NCBI GenBank assembly: GCA_026707545.1
Contig: JAPOWR010000001.1
Coordinates: forward strand, 558,001 to 622,000
Length of the DNA stretch: 64,000 bases
DNA from: Acidobacteriota bacterium
Lineage (GTDB): Bacteria > Acidobacteriota > Thermoanaerobaculia > Multivoradales > Multivoraceae
Direction: 5' to 3'
The translations under genes were made by a program, and so were the position numbers. Under the pieces are notes generated by a model. The model did not search any database, was not told the DNA's origin, and saw nothing but the letters and a program-made list of their open reading frames with translations. Below are positions 16,783 through 26,416 of the stretch, piece by piece; positions within the stretch are counted from its first letter, which is position 1, and each line of letters starts with the position of its first letter.

Positions 16783-17330
16783 TGCACCGCCGCCGGCTCG
16801 GGGCGGCGGTGCTTTCCGCGATCCTGGCTCTCGCGGCTGTGGGCGTGAGCGGGGCCCTGGGCGATGACGGCCCCGACAGGACAAGCGATCCGGCACGGGC
16901 GGTCACGCTCGCTGGGCGGCAAATCCTGGCGCCGGCCGACCTGGGCCGGCGGTCCCTGCTCGTTGCCAGCTTTCATCGCGCGGCGAACGGGAGCGCGCGG
17001 GCATGGCGAGCCGCTCTGGAAGACGATCCCCGCGCGGCGGAGTGGTCCGCCTACACGGTGATCGTCCTCGACGGGGCACCGGAGATGATCCGTCGTTTCG
17101 TCGTACGCGGCGTTCGGGGAGAGGTACCGGAGGATCGGCACGGCTCGTTCTTGATCGTCGAGGAGAACTCGGATGCGTGGCGGGCCCTGGTCGGCTCGAG
17201 CGGCGACGGCGAGAACCGCAAGGACGCGGTCTTCGTCGTCCGGCTGGAGAATGGCTCGGTCTGCGCCCGCGTCCGGGGTGTCGTGTCGGCGGAAGCACTC
17301 GACGAGCTGTTCAGCGCCGCCTGTAGCTGA
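16779..17330 (+). CDS. Small secreted protein of unknown function, possibly thioredoxin-like
   Basis: A 183-residue protein with an N-terminal signal peptide (AAVLSAILALAAVGVSGALG). The rest reads as alternating strands and helices: RSLLVASFHRAANG, then EWSAYTVIVLDGAPE, then DAVFVVRLENGSVCARVRG. This order recalls a thioredoxin fold without the CxxC motif. It overlaps the methyltransferase gene by 4 bases and so belongs to the same transcript. No family was recognised. Confidence 0.6.
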   Translation: MMHRRRLGAAVLSAILALAAVGVSGALGDDGPDRTSDPARAVTLAGRQILAPADLGRRSLLVASFHRAANGSARAWRAALEDDPRAAEWSAYTVIVLDGAPEMIRRFVVRGVRGEVPEDRHGSFLIVEENSDAWRALVGSSGDGENRKDAVFVVRLENGSVCARVRGVVSAEALDELFSAACS

Positions 17331-17336
17331 TCGGCG

Positions 17337-18413
17337 TCAACACTCCAGGCAGAAGCCGACGCCGGCCGTCACGGCCCGGGACTTGTTGCCGAACCAGGGC
17401 GGAATCACCGCCGCGAACCCGCCTGCGGGACCCCCGGCGGCGACGATCAGCAGGTCGTCCGGCGACTGCAGTGCCCGGTACTCGCGGTTCCGGTTCGCAT
17501 CGCTGACCACGGCTGCCTTGCCGACCCGTTCCCAGTCGCCGCGCCGCACCCGCGCCTGCCGGTGCAGGTAGTCGCGGATGTCCGCCCGCGTCCACTTTGC
17601 GGCCGCGAAGCGCTCACGCAACTGCGGCGGCAGGACCAGGCAGTGATTCCCGGCCCAGATGGAGTAGTGGAGCATGTTGGCGCGAATCTCGGCGGCGACC
17701 GTATCCAGGATCGCCTCCGGTTCCGTCGTCCACTCGTTCATGAGTTGGCGCGGCGCGCCGGCCGCCAGGACGGTCACGGTCGAACTGCCAGGAGGCGCGC
17801 CGCGTTCCGTCGCGAGCGAGAGCCAGGGTGAGTTCTCCTCGTCTTCGGCGAGGCAGTAGCTGAGCTTGCCGGGATGCCCCAGGGTGGAGCGGTCGAGTTC
17901 TCCGGGCCGCACGCCGAGCAGGTTGCGGAGGATGAGCCGCACGGCCCGGCCAATGGCCAGCGAGGACCGGTCGGCGCCGCCGAGCGCGTTGAACCTCCCG
18001 GTCATGCCCAGTTCCCGGCGAATCGGTCCGTTCACGATGATCATCACGGCGCAACCGCCGGTGCTGGAGGTGGCGCCGTGAAGCAGGAAGGCCGGGTCGC
18101 ACATCGCTTCCACGGCGGCGGCAACGACCGCGAAGTCGCGGGGGCGACAGCCGGCCATCACGGCGTTGATCGCCGCCTTCTGCGCCGTGATCGCCCGGCC
18201 GCGGACGGTCTCCACGCCCAGCACCTGGCCCGGCTCCAGGAACGCGGCCTGGAGAGCGGCCGCCACGCGTTCGGGCGTCGGCGGCGTGATGGGAAGCCCG
18301 TCCGTCCAGCCGCGGGCCTCGAACAGTTCGCGCACGCCATCGTCGCCGCCGGCGGAGTGAACCGAAGCGAGCGCGGCGGCCGCTGGTTCGGCGGTGGCTC
18401 GTTCGTCGTTCAT
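17337..18413 (-). CDS. Conserved protein with a WTDGLPI-PPT motif
   Basis: A 358-residue protein with no signal peptide. The N-terminal motif RGWTDGLPITPPTPERV (about residues 34-50) is strongly conserved in a family of uncharacterised proteins. I recall that some of these are associated with UGSC-type (seleno)proteins, but that link is from memory only. Other features are a Cys-containing helix (AVMAGCRPRDFAVVAAAVEA), a glycine-rich TSSTGGCAVMIIVNGP stretch and a C-terminal GVGFCLEC. No enzymatic motif was identified. It converges on the previous gene with a 6-base gap. Confidence 0.6.
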   Translation of the reverse strand: MNDERATAEPAAAALASVHSAGGDDGVRELFEARGWTDGLPITPPTPERVAAALQAAFLEPGQVLGVETVRGRAITAQKAAINAVMAGCRPRDFAVVAAAVEAMCDPAFLLHGATSSTGGCAVMIIVNGPIRRELGMTGRFNALGGADRSSLAIGRAVRLILRNLLGVRPGELDRSTLGHPGKLSYCLAEDEENSPWLSLATERGAPPGSSTVTVLAAGAPRQLMNEWTTEPEAILDTVAAEIRANMLHYSIWAGNHCLVLPPQLRERFAAAKWTRADIRDYLHRQARVRRGDWERVGKAAVVSDANRNREYRALQSPDDLLIVAAGGPAGGFAAVIPPWFGNKSRAVTAGVGFCLEC

Positions 18414-18499
18414 GGCAATCGGAGGTCAGCCTACCGGCGCCGGCCTTACGAGGGCCAGTGGAGAGTACGATCAGACCTTCCGACCAAGAGGAGGATGAA

Positions 18500-19738
18500 A
18501 TGTCTGGAAGGCGGGGAAAGCGGATCGTGAGTAGGCGAGGGTGGGGCGACCGGTGGTTGATCGCCGGAATCGCGATGATGCTGGCGTTCGCCGCCTGCGC
18601 CGGACCGGTCGCGGACACCGAGACGGCCGGCGCGGCCGAGCCGGTGAATCCCGATCTGGAGAACCTGGGGCCGCGGGAGGAAGTGCTGTTCTGGACGCCG
18701 GAGCAGCAGGTCGCGGGCTACCGGAATGCGGACCTCGTCGGCGACGCCCGCTGGTTCGAGGCCTCCGACGATCCGTACCCGCTGCCGCCGGTGCCGCGGG
18801 ACCTGTCGGCGGTGACCTACGAGGTCGAGGGCGAGACGTTCACGGTCGAGGACTACGTCCAGGATCGCAGGATCGCCGGTCTCCTGGTCGTCAAGGATGA
18901 CCACGTCGTGTTCGAGCGCTACGGCCTCGGCAACGACGAGAACAGCCGCTGGATCTCGTTCTCGATCGCCAAGTCCGTCGTCTCGATGCTCTACGGCGCC
19001 GCGATCGCCGACGGCTACATCGACAGCGTCGACGATCCGGTCACGAAGTACCTGCCGTTGCTTTCGGGCGGTGGCTACGACGAAGTGTCGATCAGGGACG
19101 TACTCCAGATGGCTTCAGGCGTGGGCTGGAACGAGGACTACGCGGATCCCGAGTCCGATGTCGCGACGTTGCCGGGGCCGATCGTTCAGCAGACGAAGTA
19201 CATGGCGGGGCTTGAGGAACTCCATCCTCCGGGCGAGGTCTTCAACTACAACACCGGCGAGACGAACATGGCCGGCGCCGTGCTGAGGGCGGCGATCGGC
19301 AACAACCTCTCGACCTACCTCGAGCACAAGATCTGGGGCCCGTTCGGCATGGAGGCCGACGCGAACTGGCTGCTCCACGAGGAGGGTGGCGGCGAACTGG
19401 GCGGCTGCTGCATCAACGCGACGCTCCGCGACTACGGCCGGATCGGGATCTTCGCGATGAACGGCGGCGTCCTGCGCGACGGGACGCGGGTGCTGCCCGA
19501 AGGCTGGATGGAGGAGTCCACGACCCCCAGCGACGGCTATGACGGCTACGGCTACCTCTGGTGGCTGGCCGGCGACGGCGTCTTCGCCGGCATCGGCATC
19601 TTCGGCCAGTACCTGTGGATGGATCCGTCGTCCAACATCGTGATCGTGACCCACAGCGCCTGGCCATACGCGACGAACGCGGAGTACAGCCGCCACCGCG
19701 CGGCCCTGGTCGCGGCGCTCGCCGGCGCCGTGCGGTAG
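18500..19738 (+). CDS. Serine hydrolase lipoprotein, beta-lactamase class C fold
   Basis: A 412-residue protein; ATG 18500 follows AGGAGG. A signal sequence ends in a lipobox (MLAFAACAG), so it is likely lipid-anchored. The penicillin-binding-like active site has Ser155-x-x-Lys158 (SFSIAKSVVS) and the Tyr-x-Asn motif in FNYNTGETN. The third motif is degenerate (GIFGQYLW). Such proteins are usually esterases, D-aminopeptidases or hydrolases of unknown substrate rather than true beta-lactamases. It stands alone on its strand. Confidence 0.85.
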   Translation: MSGRRGKRIVSRRGWGDRWLIAGIAMMLAFAACAGPVADTETAGAAEPVNPDLENLGPREEVLFWTPEQQVAGYRNADLVGDARWFEASDDPYPLPPVPRDLSAVTYEVEGETFTVEDYVQDRRIAGLLVVKDDHVVFERYGLGNDENSRWISFSIAKSVVSMLYGAAIADGYIDSVDDPVTKYLPLLSGGGYDEVSIRDVLQMASGVGWNEDYADPESDVATLPGPIVQQTKYMAGLEELHPPGEVFNYNTGETNMAGAVLRAAIGNNLSTYLEHKIWGPFGMEADANWLLHEEGGGELGGCCINATLRDYGRIGIFAMNGGVLRDGTRVLPEGWMEESTTPSDGYDGYGYLWWLAGDGVFAGIGIFGQYLWMDPSSNIVIVTHSAWPYATNAEYSRHRAALVAALAGAVR

Positions 19739-19863
19739 CGGCGCGTCGGCGGCGCCGCACTCGCCTGGGCTGGGTCTGAAGGGGACAATCGCCAGCGGCC
19801 GTTCCGCACCTGGCCCGGTGGTCACCACGACTCAGTGGTAGCGTCGCAAAGCAGATTCGATCC

Positions 19864-21402
19864 ATGAACCGACACGCCACCTCCCGCCGCACCTTCCTCA
19901 GGACCGGCGCCGCAGCCTTCGCCGGCGCGGCACTCCGCCCGGAAGGGCTTCTCGCCGATCCCTACGCCCCGCTCGGTTCCCAGCCGACACCGACTCGGCC
20001 CGGCATGCCAGCCGCGCCGACCACCCGCTCCTCTCCCATCGTCGTTCAGGGCGTGGTGCGCTCCCGCGGCCGCGGCATCCCCCGGGTCCCGGTCTCGGAC
20101 GGCGTTCAGGTCGTGGACACTGACGCAGATGGCACCTTCGAGATCCTCACCCGGTCCGAGCGCGGGTTCGTGTGGTTCACGCCGCCATCCGGCTACCGCA
20201 TCCCCCTCAACCGCCCCGGGACCGCCCGCTTCTACCAGGCGCTGTCGGGCCGGCAGCAGCAAACAGCGACCTTCGACCTCGAACCCGACCCGGTGCCCCA
20301 GGACGACCACACCCTGCTCCTCCTCGGCGACATTCAGGCGCAGGACGAGCGGGAGACCGGCCTCTTCCTGGGCCAGTCGGTGCCCGATATCAGCGAAACG
20401 ATCGCCGGGCTCGGCGGCGAGCACGTTTTCGGCATCTCGTGCGGCGACATCATGTACGACAACCTCTACCTCTATCCCGACTACGAGCGCGGGGTGCGCA
20501 TGATGGAGGTTCCCTTCTTCCAGGTGGTCGGCAATCACGACCTCGATTTCCATAGCTTCACCGACCGCGCGTCGGCCGAGACCTTCAGCGACCACTTCGG
20601 GCCCACGTGGTACTCCTTCAACCGGGGCGCCGTCCACTACGTGGTGCTCGATGACGTCTTCTGGTACGGCGAGGGATATCTGGGATACCTCGGAGCCGAC
20701 GTCCTGGCCTGGCTGGAGCAGGACCTGGCGAGGGTGGAACCAGGCTCGACCGTGATCGTCGCCACCCACATTCCCGTCCTGGGCAGCCGGCACACTCGCA
20801 TGGGCGACGAGAAGCCGCGCACCAACGTTGCGGTCGTCAACCGCGACGCGCTCTACCGCCTCCTCGAGCCCTTCAACGCGCACATCCTGACGGGCCACAC
20901 GCACGAGAGCGAGCACGTCTTCGAGCAGGGCACGCACGAGCACGTCACCGCGGCCGTCTGCGGCGCCTGGTGGAGCGGCCCGATCTGCTTCGACGGCACC
21001 CCCAACGGCTATTGCGTCTACTCGATCCGCGGCGAGGAGGTGCGTTGGCGTTACAAGGCCACCGGCTACCCCGCCGATCACCAGATGCGTCTCTACCGCA
21101 CGGGGTCCAATCCGGCCGCCCCCGGCGAGCTGATCGCCAACATCTGGAACTGGGACCCCGAATGGACGGTCCGCTGGTTCGTCGACGGCGAGCCTCGAGG
21201 CGAGATGGAGCGCCACCGCGGACTCGATCCCCTGAGTGTGGAGCTGCACACCGGGCCTGACCTGCCGCCGCGGCGCGAGTGGGTCGAGCCGGTCCCCACG
21301 GATCATCTCTTCCGTGTCGCGTTGACGGGCCGTGAGCGAGTCGTCCTAGTCGAAGCCACAGATCGGTTCGGACGGGTGTACACCGAGGAATGGCGAAGGT
21401 AG
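19864..21402 (+). CDS. Tat-exported calcineurin-like metallophosphoesterase
   Basis: A 512-residue protein with a twin-arginine signal (SRRTFLRTGAAAFAGAAL). An N-terminal beta domain (about 55-140) precedes the metallophosphoesterase core: LLGDIQAQD, CGDIMYDN, VGNHDLDFH, ATHIPVLG and GHTHESEH supply the metal-binding Asp, Asn and His residues. Gln replaces His in the first motif. A C-terminal beta domain starts near residue 410. This is the three-part plan of MetallophosN/C-flanked phosphoesterases. It would hydrolyse phosphoesters in the periplasm; the substrate is unknown. Confidence 0.88.
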   Translation: MNRHATSRRTFLRTGAAAFAGAALRPEGLLADPYAPLGSQPTPTRPGMPAAPTTRSSPIVVQGVVRSRGRGIPRVPVSDGVQVVDTDADGTFEILTRSERGFVWFTPPSGYRIPLNRPGTARFYQALSGRQQQTATFDLEPDPVPQDDHTLLLLGDIQAQDERETGLFLGQSVPDISETIAGLGGEHVFGISCGDIMYDNLYLYPDYERGVRMMEVPFFQVVGNHDLDFHSFTDRASAETFSDHFGPTWYSFNRGAVHYVVLDDVFWYGEGYLGYLGADVLAWLEQDLARVEPGSTVIVATHIPVLGSRHTRMGDEKPRTNVAVVNRDALYRLLEPFNAHILTGHTHESEHVFEQGTHEHVTAAVCGAWWSGPICFDGTPNGYCVYSIRGEEVRWRYKATGYPADHQMRLYRTGSNPAAPGELIANIWNWDPEWTVRWFVDGEPRGEMERHRGLDPLSVELHTGPDLPPRREWVEPVPTDHLFRVALTGRERVVLVEATDRFGRVYTEEWRR

Positions 21403-21462
21403 ACAGGCTCTGGCGACGGGCCGCCGCGAGGAGGCTGATGGGCTCGCCGTCGGACGTCGCGG

Positions 21463-23025
21463 TCACTGATCGCGGGTAGGCGAGCGGCAACGGGCAGCGC
21501 GTTCTCTGCGCCGCTTGGGGAGCGCGTTTCTCCATCGTCGCAGGTTGTTTGGGCAACGATGACCGTTTGAGGGTCGTCGGCGCAGCCACTGGCTTGTGGG
21601 AACCGCGGCCGCCGCAATCACCAGAATCCACGGCAGGACGCCCTGAGGCACGGTATCCAGCAGCGGCGCCAGGGGGCGGTATTGCAGGAGATCCGACCCC
21701 CGGTCGCCGGTCCAGTGCCAGGCAGTGTGGACGATCAGGGCGGAGATGAGGATGGTTCCGAGCCGCTCGTTGGGGAGGCGGCGGAACACGAAGTCCAGCA
21801 GGGGAATCAGGAGCAGCAGGACCAGGAGCTGGCCGAGTTCGACGCCGACGTTGAAGGCGAGCAGGGAGGTCACCAGGTGCGAGCCTGCGAACTGGAGCGA
21901 TTCGTTGAGGGCGAACGAGAAACCGAAGCCGTGGACGAGGCCGAAGCCGAAGGCGGCGGTCCAGCGGCGCTCCTGGCCGACTCCGAGGATGTTCTCGAAG
22001 GCCATGTAGACGATGGAAAGCGCGATCAGGACTTCGACCAGAGTGGGGAACCACAGCGCGCGTGGCGCGAGTCCTGCGGCGGACGCGATCAGGGTAATCG
22101 AGTGGGCCACCGTGAACGAGGTCACGACGAGCACGAGCTGGCGCAGGCGGCGAAGCGGTGCCACCAGGCAGACCAGGAAGAGCAGGTGGTCGAGGCCGCT
22201 CAGGATGTGTTCGAAACCCATCGCGATGAAGTGGATCGAGGCCTGCGCCCAGTTCGGGTCGAGCCGGACCCGGCCCGGTTCGGCGGCGAGTTGAAGCGCT
22301 CGCGCATCGCCGTCGGACGACTCGTAGCGAATGACCGTGAGGACCCGCAGGCCCAGGCGGCCGAAGCGCGGGTCGATCGAGAATCGGGGTCGTTCGTTGG
22401 CGCCGTGAGCTCCGAGCGGCGTCTCCAGGTGGACATCGAGCAGTGCCTGCCGCCAGACGAGCTGGGTTGTCGCCGGCAGGGGGGGCTCGCGGATGTGGGC
22501 AAGGGCGCGGTCGAAATCGAGGAAGGAGCGGTCGGACGGGATCGACAGCCGGACCGCCTGAACCGTCGTCGTCGGCAGTTGGTCGCGACCGGCGTACAGG
22601 TCGAGGTTGGGCGTGATCCAGCGGTTGGCGGCTTCCACGAGCAGGTTGCTCGCTCGTAGCGCCTCCAGGTCCAGGATGCCCCGGTAGTCGACCGGGAACT
22701 GCATCTCCTGCATCGCTTCGAGCGGCGTCCGCACGAGCACTTGGAGCCGGTCGTCCTGCTGTTTGACTAGGACCTGGACCGTGACGCTGCCGGGCACCTC
22801 GTGGGCCGCGGCGGAATCAGCGGCGAAGAGCAGCGGCGCTGCGGCGAGGACGACGCAGCCGATCTGAAGTCGCGGAAACGCGTTGGAGCGGAGGCGGTAC
22901 AGGGGGCGAATGCTAGCCGTCGCGCCGTCCAGAATGCCGGCGAGAACCCGGGTGACACGGTCCGCGTCACCCGTGAACCGGTCCGTGCGTCCGTCATCGG
23001 ACGCACGGATGACACGCCGGCGCAC
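21463..23025 (-). CDS. HupE/UreJ-family membrane protein
   Basis: About 520 residues. A periplasmic N-terminal domain begins after a signal sequence (CVVLAAAPLLFAADSAAAHEV). A C-terminal half with seven or eight hydrophobic segments carries the HupE/UreJ_2 signature GFEHILSGLDHLLFLVCL and later FGFGLVHGFGFSFALNE. Family members are proposed nickel or cobalt transporters, but this large two-part form is uncharacterised. The frame stays open far upstream; GTG 23025 is used as the start, with GTG 23046 as an alternative, and neither has a strong ribosome-binding site. It is divergent from the beta-propeller gene. Confidence 0.78.
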   Translation of the reverse strand: MRRRVIRASDDGRTDRFTGDADRVTRVLAGILDGATASIRPLYRLRSNAFPRLQIGCVVLAAAPLLFAADSAAAHEVPGSVTVQVLVKQQDDRLQVLVRTPLEAMQEMQFPVDYRGILDLEALRASNLLVEAANRWITPNLDLYAGRDQLPTTTVQAVRLSIPSDRSFLDFDRALAHIREPPLPATTQLVWRQALLDVHLETPLGAHGANERPRFSIDPRFGRLGLRVLTVIRYESSDGDARALQLAAEPGRVRLDPNWAQASIHFIAMGFEHILSGLDHLLFLVCLVAPLRRLRQLVLVVTSFTVAHSITLIASAAGLAPRALWFPTLVEVLIALSIVYMAFENILGVGQERRWTAAFGFGLVHGFGFSFALNESLQFAGSHLVTSLLAFNVGVELGQLLVLLLLIPLLDFVFRRLPNERLGTILISALIVHTAWHWTGDRGSDLLQYRPLAPLLDTVPQGVLPWILVIAAAAVPTSQWLRRRPSNGHRCPNNLRRWRNALPKRRRERAARCRSPTRDQ

Positions 23026-23124
23026 CCAGTCTGGCCCGTTGTACACTGACCGCACCTCCCTGGTGTTGCAGCAACCGCCGGCAGCGCGGCAGACGACGGA
23101 TTCCAACGACTGGATGGACCGACG

Positions 23125-24366
23125 ATGACATCGAATCGTACGTACTCCGTACTCGGCTGCGTGGCAGCCCTTGCTTTCCTGCTCGCCGCCTGCGGTGGCG
23201 GCAGCTACGACGGCGGTGACGAGGCCGCTGGCGACGGGCCGATGGCGCCGCGTTTCGAGGTCGATCCGTTCTGGCCGCAGCCGCTGCCGAACCACTGGAT
23301 CCTGGGCCCGGCGATCGGTGTCACCGTCGACTCTCGCGACCACGTCTGGATCGTTCATCGGAACACGCCGAACGCGTTCGGCGCGATCAACGAGATCGGC
23401 GCGGCGCAGGATCCGCCGCTCTCCGAGTGCTGCATTCCGGCGCCGCCGGTGCTGGAGTTCGACCCGGACGGCAACCTGGTCGGACACTGGGGCGGTCCGA
23501 GCGAGACCGGCGAGTTCGAGTGGCCGGCGTCGAACCACGGCATCCTGGTCGATCACATGGACAACGTGTGGATCGGCGGCAACGGCGGCGGCGATTCCCA
23601 CACGCTGAAGTTCACCCGGGACGGTCAGTTCCTCATGCAGGTGGGGAAGGCCAACGCCCTGGTCAACGAGGGCGCCGGCGAGGACGAGCCGCGCTTCGTG
23701 CGCAACAGCCACGACATGGAGAACTTCGGCCGGGTGGCGAAGCTCTCGGTCGATCCGGAAGCGAACGAGATCTACGTCGCCGATGGCTACTTCAACCGCC
23801 GGGTCGTCGTGATCGACGCGGACACCGGTGAGTTCAAGCGCTACTGGGGCGCCTACGGCGAGGCCCCCGACGACGAGCTGGACCTCGGCCAGTACGTCCC
23901 CGGCGATCCGCCGGCGACCCAGTTCCGCGGTCCGATTCACTGCGCCGACATCTCGGCCGACGGCCTGCTCTACGTCTGTGACCGCGCCGCCGACCGGATC
24001 CAGGTGTTCCAGGCCGACGGCACCTTCGTGAACGAGGTCTTCATCGCGCCCGAGACCCTGTCTCAGGGCTCGACGTGGGACGTCGCGTTCTCGCCGGACG
24101 AGGAGCAGAAGTTCCTCTACCTCGCCGACGGCCAGAACATGAAGGTCTACGTGATCGAGCGCGCGAGCATGGAGGTGCTCTACGCCTTCGGCGACGGCGG
24201 CCGCCAGCCGGGCCAGTTCTTCGCCGTCCACTCCATCGCCACGGACTCGAAGGGCAACATCTACACGACCGAGACCTACGAGGGGAAGCGGCTGCAGAAG
24301 TTCGTCAACCTGGGGATGCGCGCGGTGCCGGAGGAGGACCTGGGCACCCCCTGGCCTTCGGACTAG
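23125..24366 (+). CDS. NHL-type beta-propeller lipoprotein
   Basis: A 413-residue protein with a lipoprotein signal (AFLLAACGGGS), so it is expected to be anchored to a membrane. After it come repeated blades of the NHL/6-bladed propeller type: GVTVDSRDHVWIVHR, GILVDHMDNVWIGGN, KLSVDPEANEIYVADGYFNR, DISADGLLYVCDRAADRIQV and SIATDSKGNIYTTETYEGKR. The role is probably ligand binding or an accessory function for a neighbouring oxidoreductase. Its stop overlaps the stop of the convergent PQQ dehydrogenase gene by 4 bases. Confidence 0.82.
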   Translation: MTSNRTYSVLGCVAALAFLLAACGGGSYDGGDEAAGDGPMAPRFEVDPFWPQPLPNHWILGPAIGVTVDSRDHVWIVHRNTPNAFGAINEIGAAQDPPLSECCIPAPPVLEFDPDGNLVGHWGGPSETGEFEWPASNHGILVDHMDNVWIGGNGGGDSHTLKFTRDGQFLMQVGKANALVNEGAGEDEPRFVRNSHDMENFGRVAKLSVDPEANEIYVADGYFNRRVVVIDADTGEFKRYWGAYGEAPDDELDLGQYVPGDPPATQFRGPIHCADISADGLLYVCDRAADRIQVFQADGTFVNEVFIAPETLSQGSTWDVAFSPDEEQKFLYLADGQNMKVYVIERASMEVLYAFGDGGRQPGQFFAVHSIATDSKGNIYTTETYEGKRLQKFVNLGMRAVPEEDLGTPWPSD

Positions 24367-26411
24367 CCCGGCAACCGGTACGCGATCAGCTCGAACGGCT
24401 CGCCGCGGCCGCCGATGGAGATCACGACGTACTGCACGCCGCGGTGCAGGTACGTGATCGGGCTGCCGTCGGAGTGGGCCGGCAGTTCGACCTCCGCGAG
24501 CAGCTCTCCGGTCGCCTTGTCGAAGGCGCGGAGCGCCGGCACGGTGTAGCGCCAGTCTTCGCGCGCCGCCGACCGCGGATTGGTCCAGGCGAGGCCGCCG
24601 GTGACGTCCTCGGGCTGTTCGTTCCACTCCCGCTCCGCCTTCGCCTCCTGGTACCGGAACGAGCGGGAATGGCCGGAACTCACGATGAGCAGCGTCTTGG
24701 TCACGAGGGCGTGGCCGCGGACGCCCGAGCCCAGAAGCGGCAGGTCGAGGCCGGCGAGCCGGGGGTGTCGGCGAGGGCCCTCGCCGAGCGGCATCTGCCA
24801 GACGATGTCGCCGCGGTTCATGTCGTAGGCGGTCACCCGCGAGTACGGCGGCTTCGAGATCGGCAGGTCGAAGGGGCCGTGGAAGCCCGACACCCTGGCC
24901 ACGAAGTCGAAGGAGGAGCGGCTCGGGTCGGGCCTCCGCAGCGTGATCAGGATCGGCGCCGTGAAGGAAGGCACGTAGAGCTTGTCCGTCTCCGGATCGA
25001 ATGCGCCGCCGGGCCAGCTCGCACCGCCCTCGAAGCCGGGCATGGCGACGGTGCCGCGCTCGCTCGGCGGCGTGTACATCGGCCCGTACTGGTGCGAGGT
25101 CAGGATGTGCTCCGCCTCGGCGCGGATCTCGGGCGTGAAGTCGATCACGTCGGCGAGCTGCATGCCCTGGCGGTCGAACGCCGGCGGTTTGGTGGGGAAG
25201 GGCTGGGTGGCCGAGGTCTGCTCGCCGGGGATGCCCGTCTGGGGAACCTGCCGTTCCTCGATGGGCCAGAGGGGTTCGCCGGTCTCCCGATCGAAGACGT
25301 AGAGGAACGCCTGCTTGCTGGGCAACATCGCCGCCTTGACGCTCCGACCGTCGACGACGACGTCGCCCAGCACGGCCGGCGCGGCGAAGTCGTAGTCCCA
25401 GAGGCCGTGATGGACGGCCTGGAAGTGCCAGCGGCGTTCGCCCGTCTCGCAGTCGACCGCGACCAGGCTCTCCGCGTAGAGGTTGTCGCCGCGGCGATGA
25501 CCGCCGTACCAGTCGTTCGTCGGTGTGCTGGTCGGCAGGTAGGCGAGGCCGAGTTCCTCGTCGGCGCTCATCAGGCCCCAAACGTTCGCGCCGCCGGTGA
25601 TCCGCCAGGATTCGTCCTCCCAGGTGTCCGTGCCGTGCTCACCCTCCTGGGGCACGGTGTGGAAGGTCCAGAGCTGTCGCCCCGTGCGCACGTCGAAGCC
25701 GCGTACGTCGCCCGGCGGTCCGTCGCCCGGTCCCAGCGGACCGTCCGAGATGGACGAGCCGACGATCGCGACGTCGCGGCAGATGGTCGCAGGCGAGCTA
25801 ACGGTGTACTTGCGGCGTTCCACGGCCCGGTGCAGTCCGGTGGTCAGATCGACGCCGCCGTGGTTCCCGAAGGAGCGCACCGGCGTGCCTTCGTCGGCGT
25901 AGACGGCGCGCAGGATGGCGTCCGTGCTGGCGTAGATCAGGCGGCCAGGAGCGTCCGGGCGCTCGGGATCGTGCCAGAAGCTGGGACCCTTGTGGGTGAA
26001 GCCGTGGTTCGTGGGCCGGCCGTGGCCGTAGCTCTGTGGATCGTGCTGCCAGACCGTCGTGCCCGTTGCCGGATCCACCGCGGCGGCGACGCCGTAGCCC
26101 GTGACGACGTACAGCCGATCGCCGATCTTGATCGGCGTCGTGACGTGTGTCCGCTGCTTCATCGACGCGTCTTCGAACCGCGGATCGTTCGCCATCAGGT
26201 CGTTGTCCGGCAGCCGCCAGCGCCAGGCCGGTTCGAGGCGGGCGAAGTTCGAGGCATCGATCTGGTCGAGCGCGGCGTACCGGCCTGCGTCGTTGCCGCC
26301 GGTGATCGTCGGCCAGTCGGTGTCCTGTGCCTGAATCTGGGCAAGGCCCGGCAGTAGAAGTGCGGCGCCAAGGAGCGCCGCCACGGGTGCCGGCTGAGCC
26401 TCGCCGGACAT
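24363..26411 (-). CDS. PQQ-dependent dehydrogenase, glucose-dehydrogenase-like
   Basis: A 682-residue exported quinoprotein; ATG 26411 follows GAGGCGG. A signal peptide is followed by an eight-bladed propeller with tryptophan-docking motifs. Diagnostic stretches are TPIKIGDRLYVVTGYG, AVHHGLWDYDFAAPAVLGDV and GGASWPGGAFDPETDKLYVPS, which resemble membrane quinoprotein dehydrogenases. The N-terminal membrane domain of GDH is absent, so it is probably soluble periplasmic. It would oxidise an alcohol or sugar using PQQ. It is the last gene of a four-gene operon, 5 bases after the LLM gene. Confidence 0.86.
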   Translation of the reverse strand: MSGEAQPAPVAALLGAALLLPGLAQIQAQDTDWPTITGGNDAGRYAALDQIDASNFARLEPAWRWRLPDNDLMANDPRFEDASMKQRTHVTTPIKIGDRLYVVTGYGVAAAVDPATGTTVWQHDPQSYGHGRPTNHGFTHKGPSFWHDPERPDAPGRLIYASTDAILRAVYADEGTPVRSFGNHGGVDLTTGLHRAVERRKYTVSSPATICRDVAIVGSSISDGPLGPGDGPPGDVRGFDVRTGRQLWTFHTVPQEGEHGTDTWEDESWRITGGANVWGLMSADEELGLAYLPTSTPTNDWYGGHRRGDNLYAESLVAVDCETGERRWHFQAVHHGLWDYDFAAPAVLGDVVVDGRSVKAAMLPSKQAFLYVFDRETGEPLWPIEERQVPQTGIPGEQTSATQPFPTKPPAFDRQGMQLADVIDFTPEIRAEAEHILTSHQYGPMYTPPSERGTVAMPGFEGGASWPGGAFDPETDKLYVPSFTAPILITLRRPDPSRSSFDFVARVSGFHGPFDLPISKPPYSRVTAYDMNRGDIVWQMPLGEGPRRHPRLAGLDLPLLGSGVRGHALVTKTLLIVSSGHSRSFRYQEAKAEREWNEQPEDVTGGLAWTNPRSAAREDWRYTVPALRAFDKATGELLAEVELPAHSDGSPITYLHRGVQYVVISIGGRGEPFELIAYRLPG

Positions 26412-26416
26412 CCGCC

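Noticed and set aside
21463..25581. Single open frame of 1372 codons on the minus strand
   Set aside because: Only the part below about 23025 encodes the HupE/UreJ-like protein. The rest is antisense to the beta-propeller and PQQ genes and is Arg/Gly/His-rich, as expected from GC-rich codon bias.
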